The notes beneath the pieces are model-generated. The model was not told where the DNA came from. It searched no databases and saw only the letters and a list, made by a program, of their open reading frames with translations. From Nostoc sp. CHAB 5834 (GTDB lineage Bacteria; Cyanobacteriota; Cyanobacteriia; Cyanobacteriales; Nostocaceae), in assembly GCA_020829485.1 (NCBI GenBank), contig JAIVFU010000004.1:98134-162133 (forward strand): DNA of 64,000 nucleotides, read 5' to 3'. The position numbers and the translations under genes are program-made. Position 1 is the first letter of the stretch, and each line of letters starts with the position of its first letter. Below are positions 44,786 through 53,749 of the stretch, piece after piece.

Positions 44786-45442
44786 CTAAGACTCCGAATT
44801 ATCAATGGTGCGGCTATTACAAACATTCATCGCCTTTTCTACTCCCTGCTTGAGGCTTAGTTCAATACACTCAACCACGAACTGAAGTACAAGAGACATC
44901 TGCTGATTTTCTGCTGCCGAAAATCGCCCCAACACATGAGAGATAGTATCAGAATCATCGTTGTTAGCTGCACCTTTGGGTTTACCAATACCGATTCGTA
45001 AACGGGGAAAGTTTTGGGTACTAAGATGTGCGATCGCACTTTTCATACCGTTATGTCCACCAGCTGAACCAGATAAACGCAAACGAGTTTTCCCCAAGGG
45101 CAAATCCATATCGTCATAAATCACCAGCACTGATTCAGGCGGCAATTTATACCAACTTGTCACCGCTTGTATTGCTTGTCCTGAGCGATTCATATAAGTT
45201 AACGGCTTTAGCAAGCGAATTTTACCTCCACCTGGGGCCATACCCTCGCCATACTCACCCTGAAACTTGCGGTTTTCTGCTAAGGGAATGCGCCAAGAAC
45301 GCGAAAGAGTTTCTAAAGCCGCAAAGCCGATATTATGGCGTGTTTGGTCATACTTGCTTTCTGGATTCCCCAACCCGACAATTAGCTGGGGAATCACCAA
45401 AGCTGGTTGCTTAACAGCTTCTGTCATTTTGCCTACAGTCAA
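44786..45442 (-). CDS. pth: Peptidyl-tRNA hydrolase
   Basis: A 218-residue enzyme releasing tRNA from stalled peptidyl-tRNA. LIVGLGNPESKYDQTRHNIGF includes the catalytic His, and LKPLTYMNRSGQAI, LVIYDDMDLPLG and SAGGHNGMKSAIAHL are all conserved. ATG at 45442 or 45427 are possible starts; both lie before the core. No operon partner is visible. Confidence 0.95.
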   Translation of the reverse strand: MTVGKMTEAVKQPALVIPQLIVGLGNPESKYDQTRHNIGFAALETLSRSWRIPLAENRKFQGEYGEGMAPGGGKIRLLKPLTYMNRSGQAIQAVTSWYKLPPESVLVIYDDMDLPLGKTRLRLSGSAGGHNGMKSAIAHLSTQNFPRLRIGIGKPKGAANNDDSDTISHVLGRFSAAENQQMSLVLQFVVECIELSLKQGVEKAMNVCNSRTIDNSES

Positions 45443-45461
45443 TTGATCTGCATCACTCTTC

Positions 45462-45565
45462 TAAGCTGTTCCACAAATAACCTTGCATAATTAGGGCGCT
45501 CATGTTGCCCACCCCACAAGAGTTATATTAATTTTGAATATGCAAACTAGATGTGGTTTAGCTTA
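45462..45565. repeat. MITE-like element, TAAGCTGTTCCACA family, copy 1
   Basis: A 104-base element, left end TAAGCTGTTCCACA. The right end (TGTGGTTTAGCTTA) is partly degraded. Its interior (CCTTGCATAATTAGGGCG, then GCCCACCCCACAAGA) is the reverse complement of the copy at 59850-59953, also 104 bases long. Confidence 0.8.
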
Positions 45566-45591
45566 GTACTCTGTCTCGTTAATTTTGATGA

Positions 45592-45649
45592 GTTTGTAGT
45601 AAGCACTTCAGTGCTTAAAAAATCTAGGACTAAATTCCTTACTACGAAC
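45592..45649. repeat. Small inverted-repeat element, GTTCGTAGTAAG family, copy 1
   Basis: A 58-base palindromic unit: left GTTTGTAGTAAGCACTTCAG, right CCTTACTACGAAC. It is the near-exact reverse complement of 46577-46633. Ends pair over 12 bases with one mismatch and the inner parts form further dyads. Confidence 0.8.
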
Positions 45650-45660
45650 TTCACAGACTA

Positions 45661-45933
45661 CTAGCTAGGTTGGGAAGAACTAGCGGTATCCTGCTCAGAT
45701 TTAGCAGGGTAGATTTGCTTCGGTTCCAATTCAGCAGTAGTCTTGACAGCTTCTTCTAACTGTTCTGCTTCTTTTTGAAACTCGTTTTGAAAATCTTTAG
45801 AAGCCTCTTGGAAACTACGAATAGTTTTACCCACACTCCGGCCAATCTCTGGTAGCTTCTTTGGGCCAAAGATTAACAATGCTACTACCATAATTACAGC
45901 CATTTCCGGCAAACCGATACCAAATATATTCAT
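45661..45933 (-). CDS. tatA: Twin-arginine translocase subunit TatA/TatE
   Basis: A 90-residue TatA protein: short N-terminal membrane helix (GLPEMAVIMVVALLIFGPKKLPEIG), FGPKKLPE hinge, amphipathic helix SVGKTIRSFQEASKDFQ and a polar tail. The pore-forming component that exports folded proteins across the thylakoid and plasma membranes. No tatC in the window. Confidence 0.93.
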   Translation of the reverse strand: MNIFGIGLPEMAVIMVVALLIFGPKKLPEIGRSVGKTIRSFQEASKDFQNEFQKEAEQLEEAVKTTAELEPKQIYPAKSEQDTASSSQPS

Positions 45934-46021
45934 TTTTGTCTCCTGTAAACTATATGAACCACTACAGAAACTCAGATATTATTTAGTCTACTCAATCGTT
46001 AGTATGCACTGAGCATTGACA

Positions 46022-46046
46022 AAAAAACCCGGAAGAACCGGGTGTA
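46022..46046 (-). terminator. Intrinsic terminator of psbH
   Basis: On the minus strand, about 40 bases after the psbH stop, the sequence CCCGGTTCTTCCGGGTTTTTTT is a CCCGG/CCGGG stem with a five-base loop followed by seven T. A textbook Rho-independent terminator. Confidence 0.9.
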
Positions 46047-46085
46047 ACATAATCTTGTTATCCAAACTTGATAGCTGTGTATGCT

Positions 46086-46289
46086 TTAGCGCCCTAAACT
46101 GCGCCAATCGACTACTACATCCTCAACCAACAGTGTTCTATTGTAAAGTTGCAGAATAATTAGCAGAAACACGAAAAATAGCAAGATAAAAACAGCCATC
46201 ACAGGGGTAGTACCCCAACCTGGAGCCACTTTCCCATACTCAGAGTTCAGTGGTTTCAGGATATCTCCCAACCTAGTCCTTTGTGCCAT
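46086..46289 (-). CDS. psbH: Photosystem II protein PsbH
   Basis: A 67-residue single-pass protein: [20 protein letters not shown] followed by [20 protein letters not shown] and a polar stromal end. It is the usual PsbH sequence, stabilising the QA/QB side of photosystem II. Divergent from psbN, with 85 bases between. Confidence 0.98.
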   Translation of the reverse strand: MAQRTRLGDILKPLNSEYGKVAPGWGTTPVMAVFILLFFVFLLIILQLYNRTLLVEDVVVDWRSLGR

Positions 46290-46374
46290 AGTTCACCTAA
46301 TATTACTTGCCAAAGCTTTTTTTAATCTTCTGTAATATTCTATAAGAATAGCACTCATCATCTATTCCTCAATT

Positions 46375-46506
46375 ATGGAACCCGCAATAGTTCTTAGCAT
46401 TTCTGTGGCTGCCGTGGTGGTTGCCATCACCGGAATTTCGATTTATACCTCCTTTGGCCCTCCTAGCAAGCAATTGAACGATCCGTTTGATGATCACGAA
46501 GATTAA
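46375..46506 (+). CDS. psbN: Photosystem II assembly protein PsbN
   Basis: A 43-residue frame, too short for default gene finding: MEPAIVLSISVAAVVVAITG, then ISIYTSFGPPSKQLNDPFDD, ending HED. This is a standard PsbN, a thylakoid protein needed for assembly of photosystem II reaction centres. It is divergent from psbH, the common cyanobacterial arrangement. Confidence 0.97.
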   Translation: MEPAIVLSISVAAVVVAITGISIYTSFGPPSKQLNDPFDDHED

Positions 46507-46576
46507 ATGAGTATTGAGTAGAGACGCGATTAATCGCGTCTAGTGGTCTGGCTCATTAGTTTCGAGGGATGAACAA

Positions 46577-46633
46577 GTTCGTAGTAAGGACTTTAGTCCT
46601 GGATTCTTAAGCACTGAAGTGCTTACTACGAAC
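46577..46633. repeat. Small inverted-repeat element, GTTCGTAGTAAG family, copy 2
   Basis: A 57-base element with perfect ends GTTCGTAGTAAG and CTTACTACGAAC. Opposite in orientation to 45592-45649. It abuts the stop of the alpha-mannosidase gene. The preceding 46521-46543 block (GAGACGCGATTAATCGCGTC) is another dispersed palindrome, found also inside the mannosidase gene at 48378. Confidence 0.8.
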
Positions 46634-46638
46634 AAAAC

Positions 46639-49600
46639 TTAGCTGGGATTAATCGCTGGTATCACCTTGAAACTAGCGATTTTCCAAGGCTGTATCGTCA
46701 AGATTTGTTGCTCAGATGAGAATTCAGTAGTAGAGGAACGCTCTAACAAATCTACTGTATCTCCTAGATTTAACCCTAAATCACTTTGCCAAGATAACTC
46801 GGCTGTTTCTCCGTGACATTCATAACACCGCAGAATTAACTGCTGTGGCTTATCTTCTGATGGCTTGAAGGCCATCAAGATTAAATTTTCAGCTGATAAA
46901 TCTAGAAAACTCACCCCCAACCCCTCTTTACCAGAAAAGAGGGGAGGATTTTTATGTGGGTTTTGATTAACGGGATTTAATACCACTTGTAACGGTATAT
47001 TCAATTCATAGCTGCGCCGTACTGTATGCGCTGATTCCCAGCTACCAGCATGAGGATACAAGGTATATACGAACTCGTGAAAACCTCTATCAGCCTCTGA
47101 GTCTGGCCAATTAGAACTGCGTAACAGTGTCAGGCGGAGTTGATTTGGTTTGCTGTCGTAACCATATTTACAATCATTCAGCAAACTCATTCCGTAAATA
47201 CCCTCCTGTGTTTCTCCTGTCAAATCAGCCCAACGCAAGGCGGGAACTTCCCATTTTGCTTGTTCTATAGGGGTTTGTGGTTTAGTTGGGCGGCGAATCG
47301 CGCCACAGGGAATTTCATAAGTAGCAAAGTCTGCTTCAATATTCAAAGGAAAAGCAGCTTTCACTAATACATGATTTTCTTGCCAGTTGACAGTAGTAGC
47401 TATTTTCAGCAGAGGTGAATTAGCTTGCAGAATATAGTCTTGGGAAAATTCCGATTCACCCAACTGACGCACCACGCGCACACGACTTTGCACTCTCCCT
47501 TGTTCTAACCACTGAATAGATAGAAGATTTGTTGAGGGTAAAGGATGTTGAGCGTAATTGGGGTCTATATTCCAAGCATCCCAATATTGACCACTGTCTT
47601 TAAAAGCTTGTAGTTGATTCCCCGCCCCACTCAAAACTTCTCGTTGATAAGTTTTATCAAAAACACTTGATAAATCTCCAGTATCAGGATCTATGACAAC
47701 TCGTAGGAATTCATTTTCTAAAATCCAGTCTGGGAGGAGTGGGGGGGATGAGGGGGATGGGGGGGATGAGGGGAAAAGCCAAAATATGCGGTAGCCTATG
47801 GGTGGAATTTCGGTGGCGAGAAATAGTAGGGTTGATGGTTTAGATAATTGGGAGGCAAGCTGCTTTCCAGAAGCATCGTAAATCTGCCATTCTTCTGGCG
47901 TGGGTAAGGCTACAGAGACTACCTCAGAGCGTTGCCAATTGAGAGAATTGAAAACGAAAATAGGCAAACTATCGGCTTTTGGTGGTTCTGATAGGGTAAT
48001 GTGAGATGCGATCGCTAAAAGTGATTCTTGTAATATCTTCGTTCCCATTTGTTCCACTTGCTGCCATTCGGGCAACGCATCTGTGTAAACTTGGGTAATT
48101 GAAGAACCAGGTAAAATATCATGAAACTGTTGAAATAATACCTGCTTCCAAGCTGCTTCGATTTCTGCTTTAGGATATATCACACCACAGCTTACGGTTG
48201 CCAAGGTAGCAAATAGTTCAGCTTCATACAATAAATTTTCACAACGACGATTCCAGCGTTTTTGATCTGCGTGTGTAGTGTAGCAACCGCGATGGAATTC
48301 GAGGTATAGTTCGTCATTCCATGTGGGGAAGGCAGGGGGAGCAGGGGAGGCAGGGGGGGAATTATAATTACTGGCAGACGCGATGAATCGCGTCTCTACG
48401 ATTTGCTGTAAATATTTTTCAGCCGTTGTAAATTCTAAGTCTGGGAAGAAAGGCGACTTTTGCCAACGTTGGGCGGTTTCTAACATATCACGGGTGGGGC
48501 CGCCGCCGTGGTCGCCGACACCGGGAAGCCAGAGGGATTCTGTTAAACCAGTTTGGGTTTGCCATTCAAGAGCGTAGGATGCCATTTTAACTGGGTCTAT
48601 AGCTTCACCGATGGGTGCAGACATCAAACTAAAGACTTCGCTACCATCAGGCGATCGCCACCAAAAAGCCCCATAATCAAATTTAGTAGTATCATTCCAC
48701 CGCAACTTCTGCGTGACAAAATACTCAATTCCGGCATTAGCGAAAAACTGCGGTAAATTTGCACAAAAACCAAAAGAATCTGGAACCCACACCACAGTTG
48801 AAAGCTTACCAAATTTTTCCTGAATGTAGCGCTGACCATACAATAACTGACGGACTATTGATTCACCAGCAATCAGATTGAGTTCTGGTTCTACCCACAT
48901 CCCGCCGACAACTTCCCAACACCCAGCAACTACCTGTGCTTGAATTGCCCTGAATAAATCCGGGCGATGTTCTTCAATCCAAGCATAAAGTGCGGGAGTC
49001 GAATGACAGAAAATTAACTCAGGAAAATCTGCTTGCAACTTCAGAACCGACTCAAAAGTGTTTTGCGCCGCATTCCAAGTTTCACTCACAGGCCATAACC
49101 ATGCTAAATCTAAGTGAGCATGACCCAACAAGAAAATTTTAGATTTTTGATCCCCCCAACCCCCCTTTTTAAGGGGGGCTAAGATGTCGGATTGAGTTAA
49201 ATTTTGGCGTAACTTTACTAACTCTTCCTCGGTGTCCTCTGCGCCTCTGCGGTTCGTAACCTCCCCAACCATCGTCGCCAAAACATCCAACCTCTCCGGC
49301 GCAAACTTTTCCAAATAAAGTTGCACCACAGCTAACTCATCAGCCACAAAACCCGGATCGGGATTATTATCAACAGTAGACTCATAAACTAGGAGCGATC
49401 GCACTAAAGCACCATCACAATGTCCCGGACTCACTAACCGCAAAGCTACAATAAACTCTTCCCCAGGCGTTACCCCCTGTCCCAGAAGCACTCTAGGCGA
49501 ACAATCAAATAAATCACCCTCCAGCACTAACTCCCCATTCACATAAATCTCAGCAGCATCTGCCCACCAAACCAACGCCAGTCGCAAAGATAACCCAGTT

Positions 49601-49866
49601 AAGGGATAACCCTGTAAATCTTGGGGAACCACCAATCTTTGCACTAGCCATAACACTTTTTTTCCGCCTGTCCAAGCGATATGTTCTTTAGCATTCAATT
49701 GGACAGGTTGCCAATGAGACAAATCAGCAGCTACAACATCAGTAATAATCAGGTCAGATTCCTGGTATAGCCAAGTAGACTGAAGATTAACTTGACAAAA
49801 AGAGCGCAGTTGCTCAATTGCTTGTGAGATGATTTTGGTCTGGGATTGAGAGACAGTCGGGGTCAT
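46639..49866 (-). CDS. GH38 family alpha-mannosidase with several repeat-derived insertions
   Basis: A 1075-residue enzyme. The zinc site LLGHAHLDLAWLWPVSET, the nucleophile region WVPDSFGFCANLPQFF, and the middle helical part with FHDILPGSSITQVY are diagnostic for GH38. The C-terminal beta domains follow. At least six short dispersed repeats are present in frame: 46908-46950, 47735-47775, 48326-48360, 48378-48400, 49150-49190 and 49225-49258. They add residues such as NRRGAEDTEE and LAPLKKGGWGD to the loops. They lie outside the catalytic motifs, so the enzyme may still work. It acts on alpha-mannosides, internal or recycling. Confidence 0.92.
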   Translation of the reverse strand: MTPTVSQSQTKIISQAIEQLRSFCQVNLQSTWLYQESDLIITDVVAADLSHWQPVQLNAKEHIAWTGGKKVLWLVQRLVVPQDLQGYPLTGLSLRLALVWWADAAEIYVNGELVLEGDLFDCSPRVLLGQGVTPGEEFIVALRLVSPGHCDGALVRSLLVYESTVDNNPDPGFVADELAVVQLYLEKFAPERLDVLATMVGEVTNRRGAEDTEEELVKLRQNLTQSDILAPLKKGGWGDQKSKIFLLGHAHLDLAWLWPVSETWNAAQNTFESVLKLQADFPELIFCHSTPALYAWIEEHRPDLFRAIQAQVVAGCWEVVGGMWVEPELNLIAGESIVRQLLYGQRYIQEKFGKLSTVVWVPDSFGFCANLPQFFANAGIEYFVTQKLRWNDTTKFDYGAFWWRSPDGSEVFSLMSAPIGEAIDPVKMASYALEWQTQTGLTESLWLPGVGDHGGGPTRDMLETAQRWQKSPFFPDLEFTTAEKYLQQIVETRFIASASNYNSPPASPAPPAFPTWNDELYLEFHRGCYTTHADQKRWNRRCENLLYEAELFATLATVSCGVIYPKAEIEAAWKQVLFQQFHDILPGSSITQVYTDALPEWQQVEQMGTKILQESLLAIASHITLSEPPKADSLPIFVFNSLNWQRSEVVSVALPTPEEWQIYDASGKQLASQLSKPSTLLFLATEIPPIGYRIFWLFPSSPPSPSSPPLLPDWILENEFLRVVIDPDTGDLSSVFDKTYQREVLSGAGNQLQAFKDSGQYWDAWNIDPNYAQHPLPSTNLLSIQWLEQGRVQSRVRVVRQLGESEFSQDYILQANSPLLKIATTVNWQENHVLVKAAFPLNIEADFATYEIPCGAIRRPTKPQTPIEQAKWEVPALRWADLTGETQEGIYGMSLLNDCKYGYDSKPNQLRLTLLRSSNWPDSEADRGFHEFVYTLYPHAGSWESAHTVRRSYELNIPLQVVLNPVNQNPHKNPPLFSGKEGLGVSFLDLSAENLILMAFKPSEDKPQQLILRCYECHGETAELSWQSDLGLNLGDTVDLLERSSTTEFSSEQQILTIQPWKIASFKVIPAINPS

Positions 49867-49954
49867 ATATTCGCTAAGATGAGGTGTTGGTCGTTTTTAT
49901 TGTTTGGCGCGAGTCTCACAACTTATACAAGACTTGAACTAAAAAATTACTACT

Positions 49955-51565
49955 ATGTCTTCTGGTTCCTCTGGTCGTTATCAAAGCAGACTATTTAACT
50001 TTGTCCACCAGCAATCTCGGCGGGTGACACAACAGTGGGAACACACCTTCCGACATTTGCAAGTTGCTACTAAGTGGGGTGTGGAGGTACTACTTTACCC
50101 AGTGTATCTACTGTTTCAGTCATCTGAATCATCTGGGAAAACGCTACAGACCAAAGAACCACAAACTAGACTAAAGTTACAACCAAATGATACCGATTTC
50201 CAGCCCGAAATTCCAAATGTTGATAGTCCCATTCAACATGTACTAGAGGCAGTTAATTATCTGTCATCTCATGAAGCCGTTTCTACTCCTAAAAAAACAG
50301 TTGAACCTTTCAAACCCTTGGCTTTCTTGAAAGTTTTACAGATGAAATTCGCTGATAATAAGTCTACAGATAATGCTAATCTTGCTCAATTATCAAATAT
50401 TACTGAGAATCAAACCGGAAGTCTCAATCCTTTACGGCTAAATAATGCTTTTTCAGTAGTGCAGGGAATTGCCACAAATTTGATGGATCGTAGTTTAGTA
50501 CTTGTTACTGCCGACAATGAAATTCTAGATATTTTGACACCCCAGCAGCAGGCAAAATTAGAAGACCGAATTATTAACGAAGTTGCGAATTATTGGAAGT
50601 CCTGGCGGTTGATTATAGCTAAACAAGAAACAAAGCTATTACCACAAATTGACCATTTATTAGCAAAACTCACTGATGGGGATACAGATAAAAATTCAGT
50701 TTTAGCCGAGGGGATAGCAAAAGATTTACTTAATACAGATAAATTATTAGCATTTCTAGATATAGCCTTTGCTAAATTGGAATCAAATGCTTTAGTACCT
50801 GTGCAAGAACGTAGCCAAGAAATTGTCCAAGTTGCCCAAACTCAATTAAATATATTTCTTTATGGCAAAGAGCAATTAGCTGCTAGAGGAGAAATTACAG
50901 CCAATGCTGACAGTTTAGAAACTCATACACTGAATCTTCAGGCTTTGATTGAGGCGGCGCTTAATTACTTTTTTGGTGTTGGTAATAGAAAAACACTTGA
51001 GTCAACAACCACTGATGATAAATTGCTAGATAAAGTATTATCATCACGCCAGAGAAAGTCTTTATTCAAAAACTCTCAGCTGCAAAACCAGGATTCAACA
51101 AATGATCCTTGGCTAACATGGAATGATTTATTTGGCGACAGCGAAATCATTGCTGAAAACGCAGTTACACTTTCTGGGGGGACAAATCCTGCTTTAGCCT
51201 CAAGTTTATCAGTAGCACATTTTCCACAAAATAATTTGACTGTAAAACAACCTAAAGTTGGATCTGGTTTGGTGCGAAGAAGTAAAAAAACATCTGAAAA
51301 AGTTGCATCTGCAAAACAAACCCGAACTAGCATTTCCCAATCTAAAAGCGAGAGTCAGAAAGGGGAAATTTTACAACAGCAATTTCACCAAAGTAGTCAA
51401 GTTGAGGTGCAGCCAGACTGGATAGAAACCAAAGCAACTTCAATAGGTTACGAAAAGCACCCCTTAGAGCAACTTTTAGAATGGGTTGATTATGTTATGC
51501 TCTGGCTAGAAGAGAGATTTGTAAGGATTTTTCAGTCATTACGGCAACTATGGCAGGGGAAATAA
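49955..51565 (+). CDS. Large hypothetical protein with C-terminal WVDYVMLWLEE motif
   Basis: A 536-residue protein that I do not recognise by function. A hydrophobic segment lies near residues 40-55 (WGVEVLLYPVYLLFQ); the middle is helical with low-complexity linkers (Ser/Thr/Gln/Lys), and the last 50 residues are well ordered, with PDWIETKATSIGYEKHPLEQ and WVDYVMLWLEERFV. The domain layout suggests a membrane-associated scaffold. ATG at 49955; start supported by the ordered N-terminus. Confidence 0.65.
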   Translation: MSSGSSGRYQSRLFNFVHQQSRRVTQQWEHTFRHLQVATKWGVEVLLYPVYLLFQSSESSGKTLQTKEPQTRLKLQPNDTDFQPEIPNVDSPIQHVLEAVNYLSSHEAVSTPKKTVEPFKPLAFLKVLQMKFADNKSTDNANLAQLSNITENQTGSLNPLRLNNAFSVVQGIATNLMDRSLVLVTADNEILDILTPQQQAKLEDRIINEVANYWKSWRLIIAKQETKLLPQIDHLLAKLTDGDTDKNSVLAEGIAKDLLNTDKLLAFLDIAFAKLESNALVPVQERSQEIVQVAQTQLNIFLYGKEQLAARGEITANADSLETHTLNLQALIEAALNYFFGVGNRKTLESTTTDDKLLDKVLSSRQRKSLFKNSQLQNQDSTNDPWLTWNDLFGDSEIIAENAVTLSGGTNPALASSLSVAHFPQNNLTVKQPKVGSGLVRRSKKTSEKVASAKQTRTSISQSKSESQKGEILQQQFHQSSQVEVQPDWIETKATSIGYEKHPLEQLLEWVDYVMLWLEERFVRIFQSLRQLWQGK

Positions 51566-51748
51566 TTCGTAATTCGTAATTAAGATATGTTAGATTTCAT
51601 CTGGTTTTACAGGTTAACATCTTGTAGCCTGATTTTAGATTATTTGTATAAGTTGGTAGATATTTTTTAAAAAACTATTATAATATTTACAATTTTCCAA
51701 TTAAAGGATAATTTGGATTCTCTATAATGTTATTGGTGGTTGTCTAAC

Positions 51749-52045
51749 GTGAAAATTGTTGTTTACTGTAAATATTTCAATTTCAAAAATCCACTAGATA
51801 AACCGAAAATTGAGACATTTGTTGTAAATGTGCCTCAAATTCCTAAAATAGGTGAAACAATTGTAGTCGAAAGAATTTCACCCCAAAAGCAATTTGTAAT
51901 TATTTTTGAATACATTGTGACAGCAGTGCAATTTAACGCTTCTAGAGAATCGGCTGACTCAGCAGATGCTCAGGTAAACGCATTTTTAAATCACTGTTGG
52001 GAGGGAACATCAAATTTCAAAGTTACAAACTTTTTAGAGCAATAA
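51749..52045 (+). CDS. Hypothetical beta-strand-rich protein
   Basis: About 98 residues from GTG 51749 (MKIVVYCKYFNFKNPLDKPK); a TTG at 51740 would add three residues. Predominantly strand-like with one C-terminal helix. No family recognised. It lies alone in a 600-base AT-rich stretch between the large hypothetical and the hydrolase. Confidence 0.5.
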   Translation: MKIVVYCKYFNFKNPLDKPKIETFVVNVPQIPKIGETIVVERISPQKQFVIIFEYIVTAVQFNASRESADSADAQVNAFLNHCWEGTSNFKVTNFLEQ

Positions 52046-52161
52046 ACCTTCATCACAACATGTGATTGAGGAAATAACTTAATAATTTAGCTCCTGTTGG
52101 TTATTAATAATTAGTTGACATGTTAGTAACTTACTGAGAAAATACGTAAAAAACTAACCCT

Positions 52162-53067
52162 ATGATTGACCATAGCGATCGCGTCGTGTCTCGTAGAGAA
52201 GGCAGATTTCAGGGTGTTGGAGGACTTGAACTGTATTACCAAAGCTGGCATCTTGAGGGTAAAGTACGGGCAATATTAGCCATTGTACATGGACTTGGAG
52301 GACACAGCGATCGCTACAATAATATAGTTCAGCATTTGATACCCAAAGAATATGCTGTCTACGCCTTAGATTTGCGTGGTCATGGACGCTCATCAGGTCA
52401 GCGAGGCTATATCAACGCTTGGAGTGAGTTTCGTGAAGACCTGGGAGCCTTTTTAGAGTTAATTCAAACTCAGAATCCTGGATGCCCAATTTTTCTTTTG
52501 GGTCATAGTTTAGGTGCGGTGATTGTCTTAGATTATATTCTGCGCTATCCCCAACAAGCATCTGTTTTGCAAGGTGCAATCGCTCTAGCGCCAACCTTGG
52601 GAAAAGTTGGGGTTTCAACTATTCGAGTGCTTTTAGGAAAAATGCTCTCACGGGTGTGGCCGCGTTTTACCCTGAATACAGGCATTGACCTGAGTGCTGG
52701 TTCACGGGATCAGCAGGTTTTAGCCGCATCCGCTCAGGATACACTGCGACATACCCTTGCTACTGCCCGTCTGGCTACAGAATTCTTTGCAGCAGTTGAT
52801 TGGATTAATGCTCACGCAGCTGATTGGCAATTACCATTGTTGATTCTCCACGGTGGTGCAGACCGAGTGGCTTTACCTGCGGGAAGTGACATCTTTTACC
52901 AACGGGTAAACTGCAAAGATAAGCTGAGAATCGAGTATCCGGGAGCCTATCACGAAATTCAGAGCGACCTCAATTACCCTGAGGTACTGGCTGATTTGGA
53001 AGATTGGTTGGAGCAACATTTAGTATCTGAGAAAACGCATTTAGTACGGGGAAGCGGTGAGTTATGA
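52162..53067 (+). CDS. Alpha/beta hydrolase, monoacylglycerol lipase-like
   Basis: A 301-residue hydrolase with the nucleophile elbow GHSLGA, oxyanion loop VHGLGGHSDRY, LDLRGHGRSSGQRG, the acid ILHGGADRVALP and the His in YPGAYHEIQSD. These are the marks of monoglyceride lipases and related lysophospholipases. Substrate is inferred. The stop overlaps by four bases the start of the RTX-like fragment. Confidence 0.88.
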   Translation: MIDHSDRVVSRREGRFQGVGGLELYYQSWHLEGKVRAILAIVHGLGGHSDRYNNIVQHLIPKEYAVYALDLRGHGRSSGQRGYINAWSEFREDLGAFLELIQTQNPGCPIFLLGHSLGAVIVLDYILRYPQQASVLQGAIALAPTLGKVGVSTIRVLLGKMLSRVWPRFTLNTGIDLSAGSRDQQVLAASAQDTLRHTLATARLATEFFAAVDWINAHAADWQLPLLILHGGADRVALPAGSDIFYQRVNCKDKLRIEYPGAYHEIQSDLNYPEVLADLEDWLEQHLVSEKTHLVRGSGEL

Positions 53068-53249
53068 GCGATCGATTCATCTACACAAATCTCAATAATC
53101 GTGGTGGTGGCAATGATCGCCTCGTTGGCCGTAGTGGGACTGATAATCTCACTGGAGGATCGGGTAACGATACTTTCCAGTTCAACTCAATTTCAGACAG
53201 TCCTGCTGGTTCTTCACGGGATGTTATCCAGGTGATGCGGTGGGATTAA
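53064..53249 (+). pseudogene. Fragment of a haemolysin-type calcium-binding (RTX-like) protein
   Basis: The 61-codon frame reads MSDRFIYTNLNNRGGGNDRL then [17 protein letters not shown], which contains one GGSGNDTF Ca-binding nonapeptide-like unit, and runs directly into the ilvD fragment at 53231 in another frame. A related start (MSDRFIYTN) occurs at 55304, also without a following gene. Truncated; almost certainly non-functional. Confidence 0.55.
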
Positions 53250-53536
53250 TTACCGACGGACGCTTTTCTGGCGGTACTTACGGCATGGTGGTTGGTCATG
53301 TTCCACCAGAAGCAGCAGTTGGTGGTGCGATCGCTCTTGTTGAAGAAGGCGATAGTATTACTATTGATGCACCGGCTCGTTTGTTGCAGTTGAATATATC
53401 CGAAGAAGAATTGGCTCGTCGTCGTGCCAATTGGCAACCCCCTGCTCCGCGCTACATTAAAGGCGTGTTGGCGAAATATGCCAAATTGGTATCTTCTAGC
53501 AGTATTGGTGCTGTGACAGATTTAGACTTGTTTTAG
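53231..53536 (+). pseudogene. ilvD: C-terminal fragment of dihydroxy-acid dehydratase (ilvD)
   Basis: The frame begins at [20 protein letters not shown] and continues [20 protein letters not shown], ending [10 protein letters not shown] at 53536, all conserved in the C-terminal domain of IlvD. The first 460 residues are missing. It lacks a start, and joins the RTX-like fragment within about 20 bases, so it is a rearrangement relic. A functional ilvD must be elsewhere. A terminator follows. Confidence 0.85.
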
Positions 53537-53575
53537 TTAACCTGACGTAATAGACATCTCCGAAAAAGAATGTAG

Positions 53576-53600
53576 AGACGTAGCAGTGCTACGTCTTTTT
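53576..53600 (+). terminator. Intrinsic terminator after the ilvD fragment
   Basis: AGACGTAGCAGTGCTACGTC forms a ten-base-pair hairpin, followed by TCTTTTT. It is the likely original terminator of ilvD. Confidence 0.8.
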
Positions 53601-53749
53601 GATTTCTAGTAATTTTTACCTAAATTTTATGAGCTTTTAGAAAAATATTGATAAAGTTTCAGGAAATTTACATAGCAGTTATGATGTCAATAGAGAAATC
53701 ACGGCAATATAGTTGACAGTCAACTGCTTAAAACTGAAAAGGGTACAAA

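Noticed and set aside
53231..53536. Separate short functional gene of 98 codons
   Set aside because: The sequence is exactly the C-terminal end of IlvD without start or catalytic region, so it is a fragment.
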